A DNA stretch of 64,000 bases from Colletotrichum lupini (lineage: Eukaryota; Ascomycota; Sordariomycetes; Glomerellales; Glomerellaceae). The notes under the pieces are model-generated. The model was not told where the DNA came from. It saw only the letters and a program-made list of their open reading frames with translations, and searched no databases. The stretch spans positions 4,402,001-4,466,000 of the forward strand of contig NC_064682.1 of the NCBI RefSeq assembly GCF_023278565.1, read 5' to 3'. The position numbers and the translations under genes were made by a program. Of the stretch, positions 37,228-49,388 are shown in pieces; positions within the stretch are counted from its first letter, which is position 1, and each line of letters begins with the position of its first letter.

Positions 37228-38984
37228 TTACAAGAAGTTGATGCCGACCCCAACCTGCAGTCCCTTGGTGCCCTGCTCGCCGCGTCTCAGCACCAACGGG
37301 AGACTGAAGTTGAGCTCGAAACGAGCGACAGGATGAGCGTAGACCAGACCCACACCAGCGGCTGTTGATGGCAGACCAGTCGTCAGGTCACTCAACGCTC
37401 TCCACGCGCTGCCTGCGACACTTCTAGCGTCGAGGCCCTCGCTGGCTGAAGCACCAGTCTTGCCCTTGTTCTTCATCGCGACTAATCTGCCGCCGTTGGC
37501 AAACACTTGGAAGCGGAGAGAGGAGTCGGGGCCCTTATAAGGCAGAGGAAACAGCATGTTCACACTGCCAGCTGCGAAGACGTCTCCTCCGACTGAATCG
37601 GATCCGTCGTGGGGTCCAAGACCTCCGTAGTGGAAACCACGGACGTCGGTGGGCCCGCCGAGCTGGAATCTGTCGTTTATGCGGCTCGGCTGGGACTTGC
37701 CTTCGGAGGCAAAGCCAAGAGGAAGCGGGTACAGCATACCGAACCTCAATCCACCACCAATCGAGATTCCAGATGGTCCCTCCACGCCAGGAACAGGGAC
37801 GGGCAGCGCACCACCCACCTCCCATTCGCTCTTGGAGAAGGCGACGTCACCGCCTAGGGGGCCGAGACCAGCCAGCTCCCAAACGGACTTGAGTACGTAG
37901 CCGCTTTGCGGAAGCTGCGGGTTATCTCTCTCGTCTCTCTGGTATGTGTGCTTGATGGAGCTCTTTACGGAGTCTCCGGCATCGGCACGGACAGTGGGAC
38001 TGGCACTGTCGCGGAGGCCAGTAACTTGACGCCAAATGCCGGAATATTCAACCGTGTGCATGTCCTTGAGGCCAGAAAGCCATGAGAAGCGCAGGTTTCC
38101 TCCCTTCAGAACCTCCTCGTGTGCTGCCCAGGATTTATCGGTGGCGGAAGCGAGGCCCTCGAGTGCGATTCTCGTATCGGGGTTGCTTTGGACGGGTGCG
38201 CTCAAGGTCGCGCTGTATGCGGAACGGGTTCTTGTGCCAGCACTGGCATTGACAGTAAGCTGCTCCGCACCGCCAAAGATGTTGCGCCAGAGCAAGGAGG
38301 TATAAGCGGAGCCTTCGCTGTTTCCGACATCGGTTCCGGCGTTGAATTTGTAGCGGGAGAGCTCTTTGACGACGACATCGACGTCGACGTCGGTCGGAGT
38401 GGACGAGGCATCGGTGTTGTTGGCGTTGCTAAGGTGGACCTTGACATCGGGGTGGAAGATGCCTATGAGTAAGTGTTAGACCATGATGTCTCTTCCAAAG
38501 GCGGATGCTGCCCATACCGAGTCTCTCCAGCTTTCCTCTGGCGTCGCCCAACCGCGCCGCTACTTCGCCAAGCGTGGAGGAGCTGTTGACATCCTCGGTC
38601 AAGAGCGGGGTGAAGATAGGGTCGAGGAAGCCTCTTCGGGTGTTGGTAGCGCCGTGAACCTGCAAGCGGTTGATGGTCATGGGCTGCGAGTTCTGGTCGG
38701 AGAGCTACTGCGCGCATTAGCAAGGTCAGGGACCGTTGAGCGAGAGAAGGGTAAGAGCGTGCCAATTGTTGCAGCCTTCTGATTTTGGCCTCTTCCTGGA
38801 GCTTCTCGAACTCGGCTGAGGATTCTGCCTCCTTGCGCAAGGCATCGGGCCCGGCCTGGAGCTTGCCAATCGGGTTGGAAGCCTAAGAAAAGCGGGGGTT
38901 CCATTAGCTTTCGTTGGAGGGTTTAGAGACGATTGACAAGGGAGACTATACAGAGCTTCCGCTCGCACTGGTCTTGGAAGCCAT
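37228..38984 (-). CDS. SAM50: Sorting and assembly machinery subunit Sam50/Tob55 (524 aa)
   Basis: Four exons: 38952-38984, 38763-38882, 38518-38704 and 37228-38462, summing to 525 codons. The N-terminal half contains the POTRA-like unit (MTINRLQVHGATNTRRGFLD ... DVDVVVKELSRYKFNAGTDVG), and the C-terminal 350 residues form a 16-strand Omp85 barrel. The family hallmark is the loop-6 motif, here DVRGFHYGG, and the protein ends in a barrel-like terminal strand (LQVGVGINFL). Sam50 is the essential core of the SAM complex that folds beta-barrel proteins into the mitochondrial outer membrane. Length fits fungal orthologues. Exon 1 encodes only 11 residues. The second intron appears to start with GC rather than GT (G|GCACGC...CAGTAG, 58 bp); no GT donor keeps the frame. 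It is divergent from UBC6. Confidence 0.9.
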
Positions 38985-39774
38985 TGGAGCCTTGGTGAGA
39001 GTTGTGACAGACGTGAGCTCAACGTTGCAGCTTGTAAGTGGGTGGACAAGACAAAAATCACACAAGCCGGAGAGCTTCGGTTGAATTTCGAGATGCAGCA
39101 CGGGCGCAAGGGAACGGATCGGGACGAGGTCACTCTCGGTGGGGCTTCTGGGGCACTCGGGAGAAGAAGCTCCAGCCACATTCTGGAAGCTCTGTCCACT
39201 GAGGGAGGTACGTACTCACTGCTTTCCAGCCACACATCAAGCGGCCACTCATCCAATGGAAATTGGTGGAAATTCCGAGGCGCAGGGTGTTATATGTGGC
39301 TGGTAGAGATCCACTACTTCGACCAGTGACATAATTCTGTGGCGCCTCTTCGGCGTGGACTCATCGGACACCGGAGATACGTACCTTTTTCCGTCTCTGT
39401 GTCTTTTGCGTTTTGACGCACCCCCGGGCCCCCCAAGCCCCCCCCCCCCCCCAAAAGCACCTTGAGTGGACAACGCACTGGCGGCACTTGTCACAGCCTC
39501 GCCGCATTCCATCTCCGTTACCCATTCGCTCAGCCTATATCAACAACAACCCCAACACCATACAAACCAACAGTTGAAAGAGAGCAGTACATCTGCATCC
39601 AACTGCGTTTCAGTCGTTTCAATTTCCATCTTCTGTACATTACCCATATCATTCTCTTCGCTCTCTCTCGACCGGCCACCCGCCACCGTTCACTGATCGT
39701 GCTCCCCATTACGTCGTTCGCCGCCCACCGTCGATCCCGATACCACAGCATCTCGTCGGCAATCCTCAGCAACC
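38985..39774. promoter_or_regulatory. Shared promoter region of SAM50 and UBC6
   Basis: 790 bp separate the two divergent start codons, so both promoters lie here. The region contains a 15-base C run and CT-rich DNA nearer to UBC6. I did not identify a specific factor site. Confidence 0.55.
39438..39452. repeat. Poly-C homopolymer (15 bases)
   Basis: An uninterrupted run of 15 C, preceded by further C-rich DNA, lies in the SAM50/UBC6 intergenic region. It is a likely length-variable site. Confidence 0.95.
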
Positions 39775-40685
39775 ATGTCTGCCAGTAGAGCCGCACAGAA
39801 GAGGGTAAGATGCACTGACATATCACTTCCATGAGATGCATTCGACTAACTCTTACACAGTTGACTCGCGAGTACAAGACTATCGCCGAGAACCCACCAC
39901 CATACATCGAGGCACACCCCTCTGAATCCAACATTCTCGAGTGTGTAGTCGTCCATCGCATCCATGTCAGATATCCATGCTAACAGGTAGACAGATGGCA
40001 CTATATCATCACCGGTCCCGAAAACACACCGTACCATGGCGGCCAGTACTGGGGAACTCTGGTCTTCCCCCCGAATTACCCTTTCGCGCCCCCAGCTATC
40101 CGAATGCACACTCCTTCCGGTCGCTTTCAGCCATCTACGCGCCTCTGCCTGTCCATCTCCGACTTCCATCCCAAGTCCTTCAACCCTGCCTGGGAGGTGT
40201 CCACCATTCTGATAGGCTTGCTTTCCTTCATGACCAGCGAAGAAATGACGACCGGTTCCGTATCTAGCACAGAAGTCGAAAGAAAGATGTTGGCAGCACG
40301 AACAAAGTGGTGGAACTCAACAGGCGGAGGATCCCACGCAAAATCGAATGTGGCAACGAAGGGCAACGTCAAGGCCGGTGACGGCGGCGCAAAGTTTCGA
40401 GCCGAATGGCCCGAAGTCGACAAGGCCAACTGGGAGTGGATGAAGGAGACCAAGATTGACTTGGCGACAGGTAACAGGACGGGAGCGGCAGCAGGGGCCT
40501 CCTGCGGGCCCCAACTTGGCATCGGGAATGGAAGTGGCCACCAAGCCCAGGCTGTCGTCGATGCTGTTGTGCAACAACGAGATGCCGGCCGGGGCTGGCT
40601 GAATCAGAACAAGCTGCTCGTCGCCGGCGGTGTCGTATTCTTCTACGTACTGCTTGCGAGGGTCTTGGGTGCGAGCGACAACTAA
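39775..40685 (+). CDS. UBC6: Ubc6-type tail-anchored E2 ubiquitin-conjugating enzyme (266 aa)
   Basis: Three exons: 39775-39804, 39861-39940 and 39995-40685. The UBC fold starts at residue 11 (LTREYKTI) and has the Ubc6/UBE2J features: ENTPYHGGQYWGTLVFPPNY, the active-site Cys88 in TRLCLSISDFHP, and the NPAWEVSTILIGLLSFM helix. In this class the HPN of ordinary E2s is replaced. The C-terminal hydrophobic anchor (LLVAGGVVFFYVLLARVLG) is followed by only four residues, as needed for tail insertion into the ER membrane. Ubc6 supplies ubiquitin for ER-associated degradation with the Doa10 and Hrd1 ligases. Length is usual for the family. Confidence 0.95.
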
Positions 40686-43555
40686 AGCGGCTTCAGATGC
40701 GTACGATTTCTGGCTGGATAGTGCTGTTGCGTCTCGAGAAGCGAGTCAGATCGTGTGTAAAGGGACAATGGGGCTAAGCATGGCGTTATGTTTTGGGCTT
40801 TCTGATGACGGACCAGAGTGATATACAGCACAACAGTCTTACTAATAGATGGGACTTGGACGGCCGATTATAAGTTGGTAAAACTCGAATGACCAATGTA
40901 TTCTAGATTTGACCAAAGGATTGGCTTTTGGAAGCAAAATTCGAACAAACCTTCGCTTCTAGTACCTCGCCATGGCTCATGGGATATCGCGAGCTTCGGC
41001 CAAGCCATTGTGGGAGCCATTACTCCAAAAACGTGGCATATGTCGAGAGGCACTATCAGACTCTATGTCAAATACCTGCAGAGATGATAATCGCGGAATA
41101 TCGCATGAGGGAACGCCGCTTAATAAGAGTTCGGCCAAAGCTGATCCTATTGCAGCTGCAGTTGAAAAGGTTTCCACGTTGTATTGGGCCGATGGAATTG
41201 TCTGCGAAACATGACTTCAAACCTCACGGTTGCTGTTCAAGTGGTCTTCTCGACGATCACTTCATTCCGTACATGTAGATTCGTAAGCTGCCCTTGGCCC
41301 GTCACAATTGGACACGCGGTGCCCAGGCAAAGCCAGCAAGCCGGGTCGCCGCACCGGAAAGTGGACGGCGAGGAGTAGAGGACGCACAACGGATGAGCCG
41401 ACGGATAGGTATCATCTGAAGGAAACATCAGAATCGACACATGGAGCGCCGACCGGCGACGATCACGATGGGGGCACCCAGCTCAGAGCCTCAGACAGAA
41501 GGGCTTCGGCCGTTCGGTGGGCTTGGCAGAGAAACAGGTCTGTACAGGAGAGACTACCTAGAGGCGTGGAGGCTAGAGTGTGCCAATACCTGCTTCATTG
41601 GTAAACCGAAACGTGTAACGCCGGCATGAAGTCATGGTGGAGGAGGGCCAAGCCCAGAGACCAGACAAACCAGTCAATGTTATTCAGACGAAAGGTAGTG
41701 TAATACAACAGTACGGGGGGGGGTTGGATATGAGCTGATGCGAGTTTGTCACCCGCCGATCGTGGTCGTAGTCGTCGTCAACTCTCCCCGTCAAATCCTC
41801 AGGATTGTAACCTTCTTGGCAGGTTGGAATATTGCGGTGGTGATATTGACTTAGGTTCTGTATGTGCAATGCAATTTTGCAGCTTTTGAGAATGTCCACT
41901 CTGTGATTGGGACGTTGAGATGTATCAAATCCGGCGTATCGTTGCATCGCCATCCGTGCGCCGGATCAAAAAAAGAACGAGTCGAAGTTGTCGAAGATCC
42001 AAACGTCTTAAATTGTGTTGGCTTGAGGCACTCGGACCGGGGGTCTGTAACAAGGTGGTGGTGCTGCGTTCATGCGTTGAGTCAAGAACCTTTCTTCGCG
42101 ACCCGTATGGAGTACACTAGCTGCGTCTTAGTATAGTCGCTTATGAACTTGCTGCCATGCTGGAAAGGTTTGTTTGCCTTCCTCTGTACTCTGTGGCATT
42201 TCATCTCAACTTGTTCCAAGAGAAAAGAAACGGTCTGAAGTCTTGGATGCAATGTGACTTGGAGGATGTTGATCCGGCCGACTGGCGCGCGCGGTTGTGA
42301 TGCGATGAAGACTGGAGCGCGTCGAGACCGACAGAGTTTACTTAAGCCCACGTTGGCTTTCCTAGAATCCTCACTACGGGCAATATCATGGTAGAGCTTT
42401 TCAAAGACACTGACCGTCTGTATGCCATTGCTCAAGGGGTGATTGAATTAAGATTCTCTCCACATCAGCCCCATGGACTGGACGCTAGGAGCCCTATGCA
42501 GTCTACTTCCATACGTTCCGCAACGTCTCCCGATGCAAGGGGCAACTTTGTAGGTGTAAGGCATGATGGAAAGCGTGAAGAATCTCAAGACGCCAAAGGA
42601 CGACAGGCAAGGGTTTATCTCGCGCGCGCGCGAGAACGTCGATCAAACCGTCGCATGCCGCATTCCAACCCCAGACCAAGTCACACCCCCTTATCCCACC
42701 GTACCCAAAGAGTCCCAATCCCTACAAGGCGCAAGACGCAGCTGTGTCATGCCAAATATTCTAGACGAATCCCATCGTGTTAAGCGTGGGACTCTTCTGC
42801 TTCGACGACGAATTAGTCTCGCCCTAGCTCCCCGGCCCGCACCACCCAACCGCCCCATCAGGCGATCCAGAAATTCTTCAACTGCCGAAAGCATACACCA
42901 GCATCACAGACCATGGGCTTTTTCCAAGGTTCGATATCCCTAGCTCCCGGTCTCGCGGCGACGAACGTTTGTCAGGTGGAAACATGACACGCCCGTGCTT
43001 GGGAGAAAGGGGAACTTGGGCGAACATGGGAGAGGCCTCTTCCGCCCCCGGCGGGCGGGATGTGGAGGGAGACACACACCCACTTTGCCCAGAGACAGTA
43101 TCGTACACTCGTGTCTGAGTCTGTCTCTCCAGTGTCACTGGCGTAGTTGATCATCGTCGCGGGTGTCGTGCGATTGACGGTTCGCCTGATGCGACGGATC
43201 CGTCCAGGCACGTCTCCGATTCGAGTACAGGTACACAAGACCAGACGCAACTAGGGTTACTACAGATCTAAACGCCCGGCTTTTCCCATCCCTCTCTGCT
43301 TTCCTTCCCTTCACCTGTTTGGTATAGATCCAACTCTTCTAATTCAACCCCAGCTCGGAATCCAGAGGACGTTCCGAACCTGCAAATCATCATCCCCCTC
43401 CCCTTGCTACCGATCACCTACAGGGGGGCATGTCAGGTCTAGTATAAGGCTGCGCTGATATCCGGCGGGAAGACGAGCTTGACCCTTGGATCTTGGAGCG
43501 GTGGGATTGCGCTACAGCTCTAACTCCATCACGGCAAAACATAACAACTGACAAG
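40686..43555. other. Intergenic, 2.9 kb
   Basis: No supported gene. Open frames reach 131 codons but are Arg/Ser-rich shadows on both strands. The last few hundred bases form the promoter of the MFS gene. No tRNA-like or repeat structure was noticed apart from a short CG alternation near 42622-42631. Confidence 0.45.
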
Positions 43556-45570
43556 ATGGCGACGAACAACCGCTGGCCGCTCCAGGATGAGCAGGCTGGT
43601 CCTAAGCGCGCGCCCGCCGTGTCGGTGTCCGAGTTCGACAACGGGGTCAGTGAGAAGAACGAGACGCTGGTCGTCGGTACGACAAATCTCTATGTGGACG
43701 GGCAGCTGAGGCTGATTCCTGTAAGTTTGACATATCCTCTTGATTCAAGGGCTTTCCTGACAACGCGTAGATGCCCACGGCTGATCCCAAGGGTGAGTTC
43801 TGAGAAACCCCGTTTGATACCAACGAGCAATGATGATTGATATGAGAATAATGTATAGATCCACTGAACCTCCCCGCATGGCGAAAATGGACAGCAATCG
43901 GTGCCCTTTGCTTCTGTAAGACGTCCCATGAACCGTACAAAGGGCCGCTAGAGACTGACTAGTTCCCACAGTCGGTGCACTTGCCCTGTCAGCAGAGGTC
44001 GTCATCGGTGGTCTCCTCCCCGTCTTCATCCTCGAGTACTCGGGAGTCGACCCGCGCATCCTCAACAACATCGACTTCAAGGCCCAGAGTGGCGGCAGCG
44101 GTCTCAACATCAATCCCATGTCCGTCGTGCCACCTGGCGTCAAGCCAGCTTCCCTAGATGAAGTCGCTCTCCTAGCTACGATGCCCCTTTTGGCAAACGG
44201 TATTGCGAGCTACTTCCTGGTGCCCACATCCATCTGGATCGGCCGTCGACCGGTTCTCTTGTTCGCTGCGACTAGTGCTTGGGCTGGTGGCTTGTTTGCT
44301 GCTTTCAGTACGAGCCTGCAACAGCACTTGCTTGCCAGAGCACTCATGGGTTTGGGCGCCGGTGCGGTAGAGGCATTGATTCCTCTGATTGTTCAGGATA
44401 TGGTCTTCATCCACCAGAGAAACAAGGCCATGTCGGCTGTAGTATCCAGTCAGGGGATCATCATCATCGGTCTTGGTGTTGCAGCACCATGGGTAACCGC
44501 CAACTACACCTGGAGGTGGCTGTACTACATCACTTCTGGCATGGGTATCTTGGCTTGGGCCATACTCATTGCCTTCTTGCCTGAGACTCGCTGGACTCGT
44601 TCCCAGGAAGAGCTCAGTATGTCTCGCCTTACCCCCAAAGGGTATTACTCGAGCGCAACTAACCCGTCACAGGTGGTCAGAATACCGTTCCTCTTTTGCC
44701 TGGCCAGAACCGCCCGGAGCTCGATTACGTCAACTACACGCCACGCACGGTGTGGACCAACATCGGTGTCTTCCAAAACGGCTTCGAATTTAAGCGCGCT
44801 GCCAAGTCCATGTTTGATGCCCTCAGATCCACTTACTTCCCGGCCATCATCTGGGGCGTTCTGGCCAACAGTTCCATGATCGTCATCAACCAGGCCGCTC
44901 AGCAGATCACGCCGTTTGCCCTCCTCGCCCAAGGATGGCAGTTCCAGTGGACCGGTCTCACCGTGCTTCCCTTCTTCGCCGCCTCGGCGCTGGTCTACGT
45001 CTTTGGTGGCCCTGTAGCTGACAAAATTTCCAACGCTGTGACAAGGTGGCAGGGCGGAAGCAGAGAGCCGGAGCATCACCTTGCCAACTTGATCCTGCCG
45101 CTCGTTTCGGGAGTAGCGGGCTGCTTTGTCTTCGGAACTGCCGGTGAGCAGAACATGCATTGGGCGGTTCTACTGGTCGGCTCCTTCTTGATCGTCTTTG
45201 CCTTTTTGACAACCATGACCATTCTCAATGTCTTCATTGTCGAGAGCTACCCGCAATGGGCAGGGTATGTTCAATTTCGATCACCCTTAAGGAAGTGCAC
45301 GGCTGACACACTAGCAGACCGGTACTCGTCAACGTCTCTTCACTCCGCATTGTCGTCGCGTTCTTCATCGCCTCCAAGGCGACTGTCTGGATCGCCGAGA
45401 AAGGGCCCCTTCAAACATTCGCCCTATATGCGGAGGCAATAATCGTCTTATCTCTTGGGTTGCCTATTCTCTACTTCTGGGGCAAGAAGATGCGCCAGTG
45501 GACTGCCGGAAGTGTCAAGAACAAGCAGAGTCAAAAGGAGAAGGCTTTTGACGATGGGGCTTCGGTGTAA
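43556..45570 (+). CDS. MFS transporter, drug/proton-antiporter-like (577 aa)
   Basis: Six exons: 43556-43720, 43771-43792 (22 nt), 43859-43915, 43972-44616, 44673-45264 and 45318-45570. After a polar 70-residue N-terminus, membrane segments begin at WTAIGALCFFGALALSAEVV. A 40-residue extracytoplasmic loop (LEYSGVDPRILNNIDFKAQ onward) is unusually long between helices 1 and 2. The loop 2-3 motif reads WIGRRPVLLFAA, helix 4 RALMGLGAGAVEAL, and helix 5 carries a Gly-rich GIIIIGLGVAAPWV. A cytoplasmic loop separates the two halves, and the last helix is followed by a Lys-rich tail. The layout is that of fungal DHA1-type facilitators, which export or import small organic molecules at the plasma membrane. 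Substrate unknown. It is convergent with the arrestin-like gene. Confidence 0.87.
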
Positions 45571-45906
45571 ATGTGGTAATGATAATGAGACTCTAGAGAA
45601 GAAAACACAACGCGGATCAAATACGCCGGTTGGTCTCTGGTTAAACATAGTTAATGACCTAATAGAGATCGATAAATATCAATCCAGTCGCTACCGACAT
45701 GGGAACCCTCCAATCCATAATGAAGGGAAACAAATACCAAAGCAGGCAACCTTGATCATCCACGTGTAACGCCACATCCCAATCATTTGGCAGCCTTCCG
45801 TGGAAGAGCTTGCACAATCACCCAGTAGATATGAGTGCGCCTCCTAAAATTCTCGGAAAAGATAACAAGTAGACGTAGGAAAAGAGACAGATTCGGCTAC
45901 ACTCCG
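45571..45906. other. Intergenic between convergent genes
   Basis: 336 bp holding the 3' ends of the MFS and arrestin-like transcripts. Nothing else seen. Confidence 0.45.
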
Positions 45907-47121
45907 TCATCTCCAAGCAAGAGATGCGTCAAAGGATGGCAGGTCCTCCACCTCTGGCTCCATCACTTGAGGGTAGAGGGACTGCGACGCAATCTGCAGC
46001 GGAACAGAAAGATTGGACTTAGAGCCGTTGAAATTGACAGACATGCGCAAGATGTAGCTTCGAGCAATGAAACAGTTGAAGAAGGTGGGCAGGAACATCT
46101 TATGTGCGGTAGGGAGGCGGATAGGAACCTTGGTTCTCGATCGCCAGGAGAACATCTTGCAGTTTTCTGCCTGGTCGTCCTTGTGCCATAGGATGACTCC
46201 CGTGTCTGTCGTAGGGAGCTTGGTTTGGGTAGAGTACCGCAGCTCATGGCGCAGTCCAGCCGCCTCACGGGGGTTTCCTAGGTCGGGCGACATCTTCATG
46301 GGGGTTCCTGTGAACCACGTCTGAGTGTCTAGCTTGACGTGGCCCAGAGTGACTTCCGGTGGGAATGAGAATGAGGAGTTGGATTCAAAGCTTAGGTCCA
46401 GTGTTACGGAGGCGTGAGAGTCGGGGAGCTGATGGCCGCCGATGCTGATGTAGACTGCTTCAGGCTGAAGCGCATTGATAACGATGCGATCCTTCTGTGT
46501 AGAAAGAAGACTTCTGCGGACGGACTTGGTCCTGGATAGCGTGTATCGTGCATCGTGGTTGTTGATGTTCAGGGGTGGGTCTTCGGCAAAGGCTGGGAGG
46601 ACCATGATCCGCTGACTGGCCTCAGTAGTATCTTTTGGGCTGGAGGATCTCTTGCGAAGCAGTCGAGCAACTATCTTGTACTCGACTTGAGCCATCGTGG
46701 GTGACATGTCGTCTTTGCCCCAACCACCCATTGATGGAGGCAGTCGCATGTGTTGATCGTGGGAGTGATCGCCTGAAGCAGCCTCACAGGCATCTTTGTG
46801 TAGTTCTCGTGGTATGGTGAAGTTGAATGGGATAGTTTGGGTTTCTCCTGCCGCAAAGACCCGTCCTTGCGGGTAGGATGTCTTCGTAATGGGCATGTCT
46901 AGGTTGAGGAACACGTCGGTGGTGATCTTGGGGACGGGTAGCATGTCGACCCGAGTGTGAGAGGTGCCCATGAGAGCGATTTGGATGCAGTGAAAGGGAG
47001 TGTGGCTGTCTGGGCAGACAGATACGGTGCCTGTGATGTGAGAGCCGCTAGTATAGATCTTAGACGAGTAGTGATCGTCAATCTTGATCTCGAGAGGCAT
47101 CGTGGAGGCCGCAGACCACAT
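45907..47121 (-). CDS. Arrestin-like protein (404 aa)
   Basis: Single exon. Three in-frame Met codons are possible starts (47184, 47121, 47100); 47121 and 47100 have A at -3, while 47184 has a poor context. The N-terminal half is an arrestin-type beta sandwich: LEIKIDDHYSSKIYTSGSHI, then ITGTVSV, FHCIQIALMGTSHTRV and the IPFNFTIP strand, with the arrestin C-like half starting after residue 200. I see no clear PY motif for binding a Nedd4/Rsp5-type ubiquitin ligase. Fungal alpha-arrestins link nutrient transporters to ubiquitylation and endocytosis; this member belongs to a less characterised group, and its role is open. Confidence 0.75.
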   Translation of the reverse strand: MWSAASTMPLEIKIDDHYSSKIYTSGSHITGTVSVCPDSHTPFHCIQIALMGTSHTRVDMLPVPKITTDVFLNLDMPITKTSYPQGRVFAAGETQTIPFNFTIPRELHKDACEAASGDHSHDQHMRLPPSMGGWGKDDMSPTMAQVEYKIVARLLRKRSSSPKDTTEASQRIMVLPAFAEDPPLNINNHDARYTLSRTKSVRRSLLSTQKDRIVINALQPEAVYISIGGHQLPDSHASVTLDLSFESNSSFSFPPEVTLGHVKLDTQTWFTGTPMKMSPDLGNPREAAGLRHELRYSTQTKLPTTDTGVILWHKDDQAENCKMFSWRSRTKVPIRLPTAHKMFLPTFFNCFIARSYILRMSVNFNGSKSNLSVPLQIASQSLYPQVMEPEVEDLPSFDASLAWR

Positions 47122-47411
47122 CGTGGTCTTGAGTAGATGGTACAAAAGAGGAGTATGTGAAATTGATATACTTTTATGGCACATATAATGTTGAGATTGA
47201 TATCAACTATTTGAAAGGCAAAGATCAGACGGATGAGATAGGAAGAAACCCCAAATTCACCCAAGAAAGAGGGGAAGGTGGTTACTTATACACCAAATTG
47301 GCCAGCGTAAGAACGGACATAGTCTTCTTGATTCAGTCCAGGCCCCGAGAACTAGCGGCAGCAAAGTTTTCTTGTCCGGCGCATTTCTTTGACTCCGACC
47401 CGGCTCTTCCT

Positions 47412-47484
47412 AACGTACACGGTCACGATACCGAGTCGTGGCCTCCGGAGCCCCACATCTCGGCACCGCTCAACGTACACGGTC
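47412..47484. repeat. Pair of 13-bp direct repeats
   Basis: AACGTACACGGTC occurs at 47412-47424 and again at 47472-47484 in the same orientation, 60 bp apart. It lies inside a CG-rich island between two genes, perhaps an old repeat fragment or tandem regulator sites. Confidence 0.7.
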
Positions 47485-49114
47485 GGGCCCCGCTTCGGTC
47501 GTGCTAGCTCCCGCTTCTTCTTAACGTTAGCGGTTAGCCGAGATAAACCCCGAAAGAGGGCCCCCGGCTATTTTCTACCTTAGCGGAAAGGAAACGTAAC
47601 GAAAACTCAAATTGCATAAATGATTGCAAATTTCGTTATCACGGCTAGCGTTGGCGCTTTGAGCTGGACTTTCCCCAGAACCCCAGGAAAGGCCTTGGAC
47701 CGTTCATCACTTGATTGGCTGCATTCATGGCGTTCCTCGGGATGACCTGCAACTTGTGTGAGACTCGAAAAGCTGCTCGCCTAGAGCAGCCGTAAGAATT
47801 TCAAAAGTGGCAGGCTGTTCCGATGAAGTTCATGATGCTCATGATCAAACTTTCAGCCCTTGGACATCTAGGGACAGCTGAGGAAATAAGGAAGCGTCTT
47901 CCTGGCGGGAGATGCCTCTTGTATGAGAACAAAGGCAGGACATACTGTAGCAGAACCTTTTCAATCCTCACACTCAACTGGTCCCATTGTGATACAAGAA
48001 AAACTGCCATCATTCATATTTCACCACTCATGATTACCATCGAACTACCAGATTTCTAACACCCAGTCCTCGATACTCTCTATCAGAGTCTCCATATTCT
48101 CCACAGCAGCTTTCCCTACCAAGCCTGCTAGCTCACCATGTGACGCCTCATCAAGTCTCAGAATACTCAACATAATAATCGGTCTGTTCCTTGACTTTAG
48201 GATGAACCTGATGGTGTGTAAAATACATTAGACAAGAAATCATTGAACATGGTTGAGGTCAGTTTGAATTACTATCATTGAAGAGAGGTGCATTAAGCCA
48301 TAGAAGCGTCAACTCGTGTATTCAAGCTTGAAGCCTTTCAGGAACTGCTACCTGAATCCTTATGTCATACCTCACATCGATTCCTCTGCGATGAAACCCA
48401 ATTCGTTGTCTAACTTTCTCTTGGCTATATCGTGATAAGCTAAAGGATCAAGTTCTCAGCGAAGAGGGAAAAGAACCCATTTGGCGGCTAGAGGCGTCTA
48501 ACTTTTGCAATCTTGTCGATTTGTCCTCAATTACTAGGAATCCTCGACCAATTCGACTCAATAAAGTTATCTTGACTTTAAGATGCCCTTTTACTTACCG
48601 CTTTCTGATGGGGGCTGATGGATTGGAAAAGGATGAATAAAGAAGTTCCAGGCTACGTACAGGTAGATTCCATTGAGACTCTGGGCTTCACAATGTAGGA
48701 GCACCTCAATACTGCAACCAAGCCATGTTAATATTGTGACTCCGCCTCATCGCGGAGATAGGAGATCCTGATACTTGTCAGGCTCGTGTTCTAGCAAAGC
48801 ATGACGATGAGATCTTAAATTAATGTACCTATTACTGATTCATAGTTAAAAAGCTTTCTGGTAACGTGCCATCGCTCAGCATAGCCTTGGTGCTGTTTGG
48901 ATTTGCTTACGAGCGACCAACTGACTCGATCGGCTGACGTGCCAGACACGGCTGTGTCGCAATGCTTAGCCTGAGTCAACGTCAGTCCTTGATATATGCT
49001 TCACAATGCGCGCGGCGAGTCTCTAACAAGACCCGCTTCCCCCGCTTAACCCCGAGATCACGGAAGCAGACCATCGTCACCCGGTCTCCAGTATGGACGC
49101 GGGCCGCTGCGGAT

Positions 49115-49132
49115 GCGGGGTAGCATCCGGGG
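49115..49132. promoter_or_regulatory. Two tandem CreA/Cre1-type motifs
   Basis: GCGGGG (49115-49120) and CCGGGG (49127-49132) both fit the SYGGRG consensus of the carbon catabolite repressor CreA/Cre1, in the same orientation about 260 bp upstream of the transporter start. Repression of an aromatic catabolic gene by preferred carbon would make sense. The motif is short and the call is from consensus only. Confidence 0.35.
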
Positions 49133-49388
49133 TTATGACAGTTCTCCGCGGACGCATACCCTTAGGTTTATCTCCCCGAATGACTCGCTAGACCAATGGC
49201 ACGCTACGCGTTGGTAAAGTTGGTCTTGTAATGAAAGACGTGATCTGTAAAGGGGTGGGCTGGAGTAAATAGGACAAGGCGGAGCCGGTGTTGAGCGGAA
49301 ATTGCGAAAACCCGTGTAAGCATTTGTCTAGATTATCAAACTAGACTTTGAAAAATCAACTCATATCGTACGTCCAAAATCAGCAGAC

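Larger units (their letters stand above)
47122..49388. other. Intergenic, 2.3 kb, start of the aromatic catabolic region
   Basis: No supported gene. The part at 47380-47600 is CG-rich with a repeated 13-mer and looks different from its surroundings. The part from 48060 on is AT-richer, with short frames only. The last 500 bp are the promoter of the MFS gene of the gentisate region. Confidence 0.45.
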
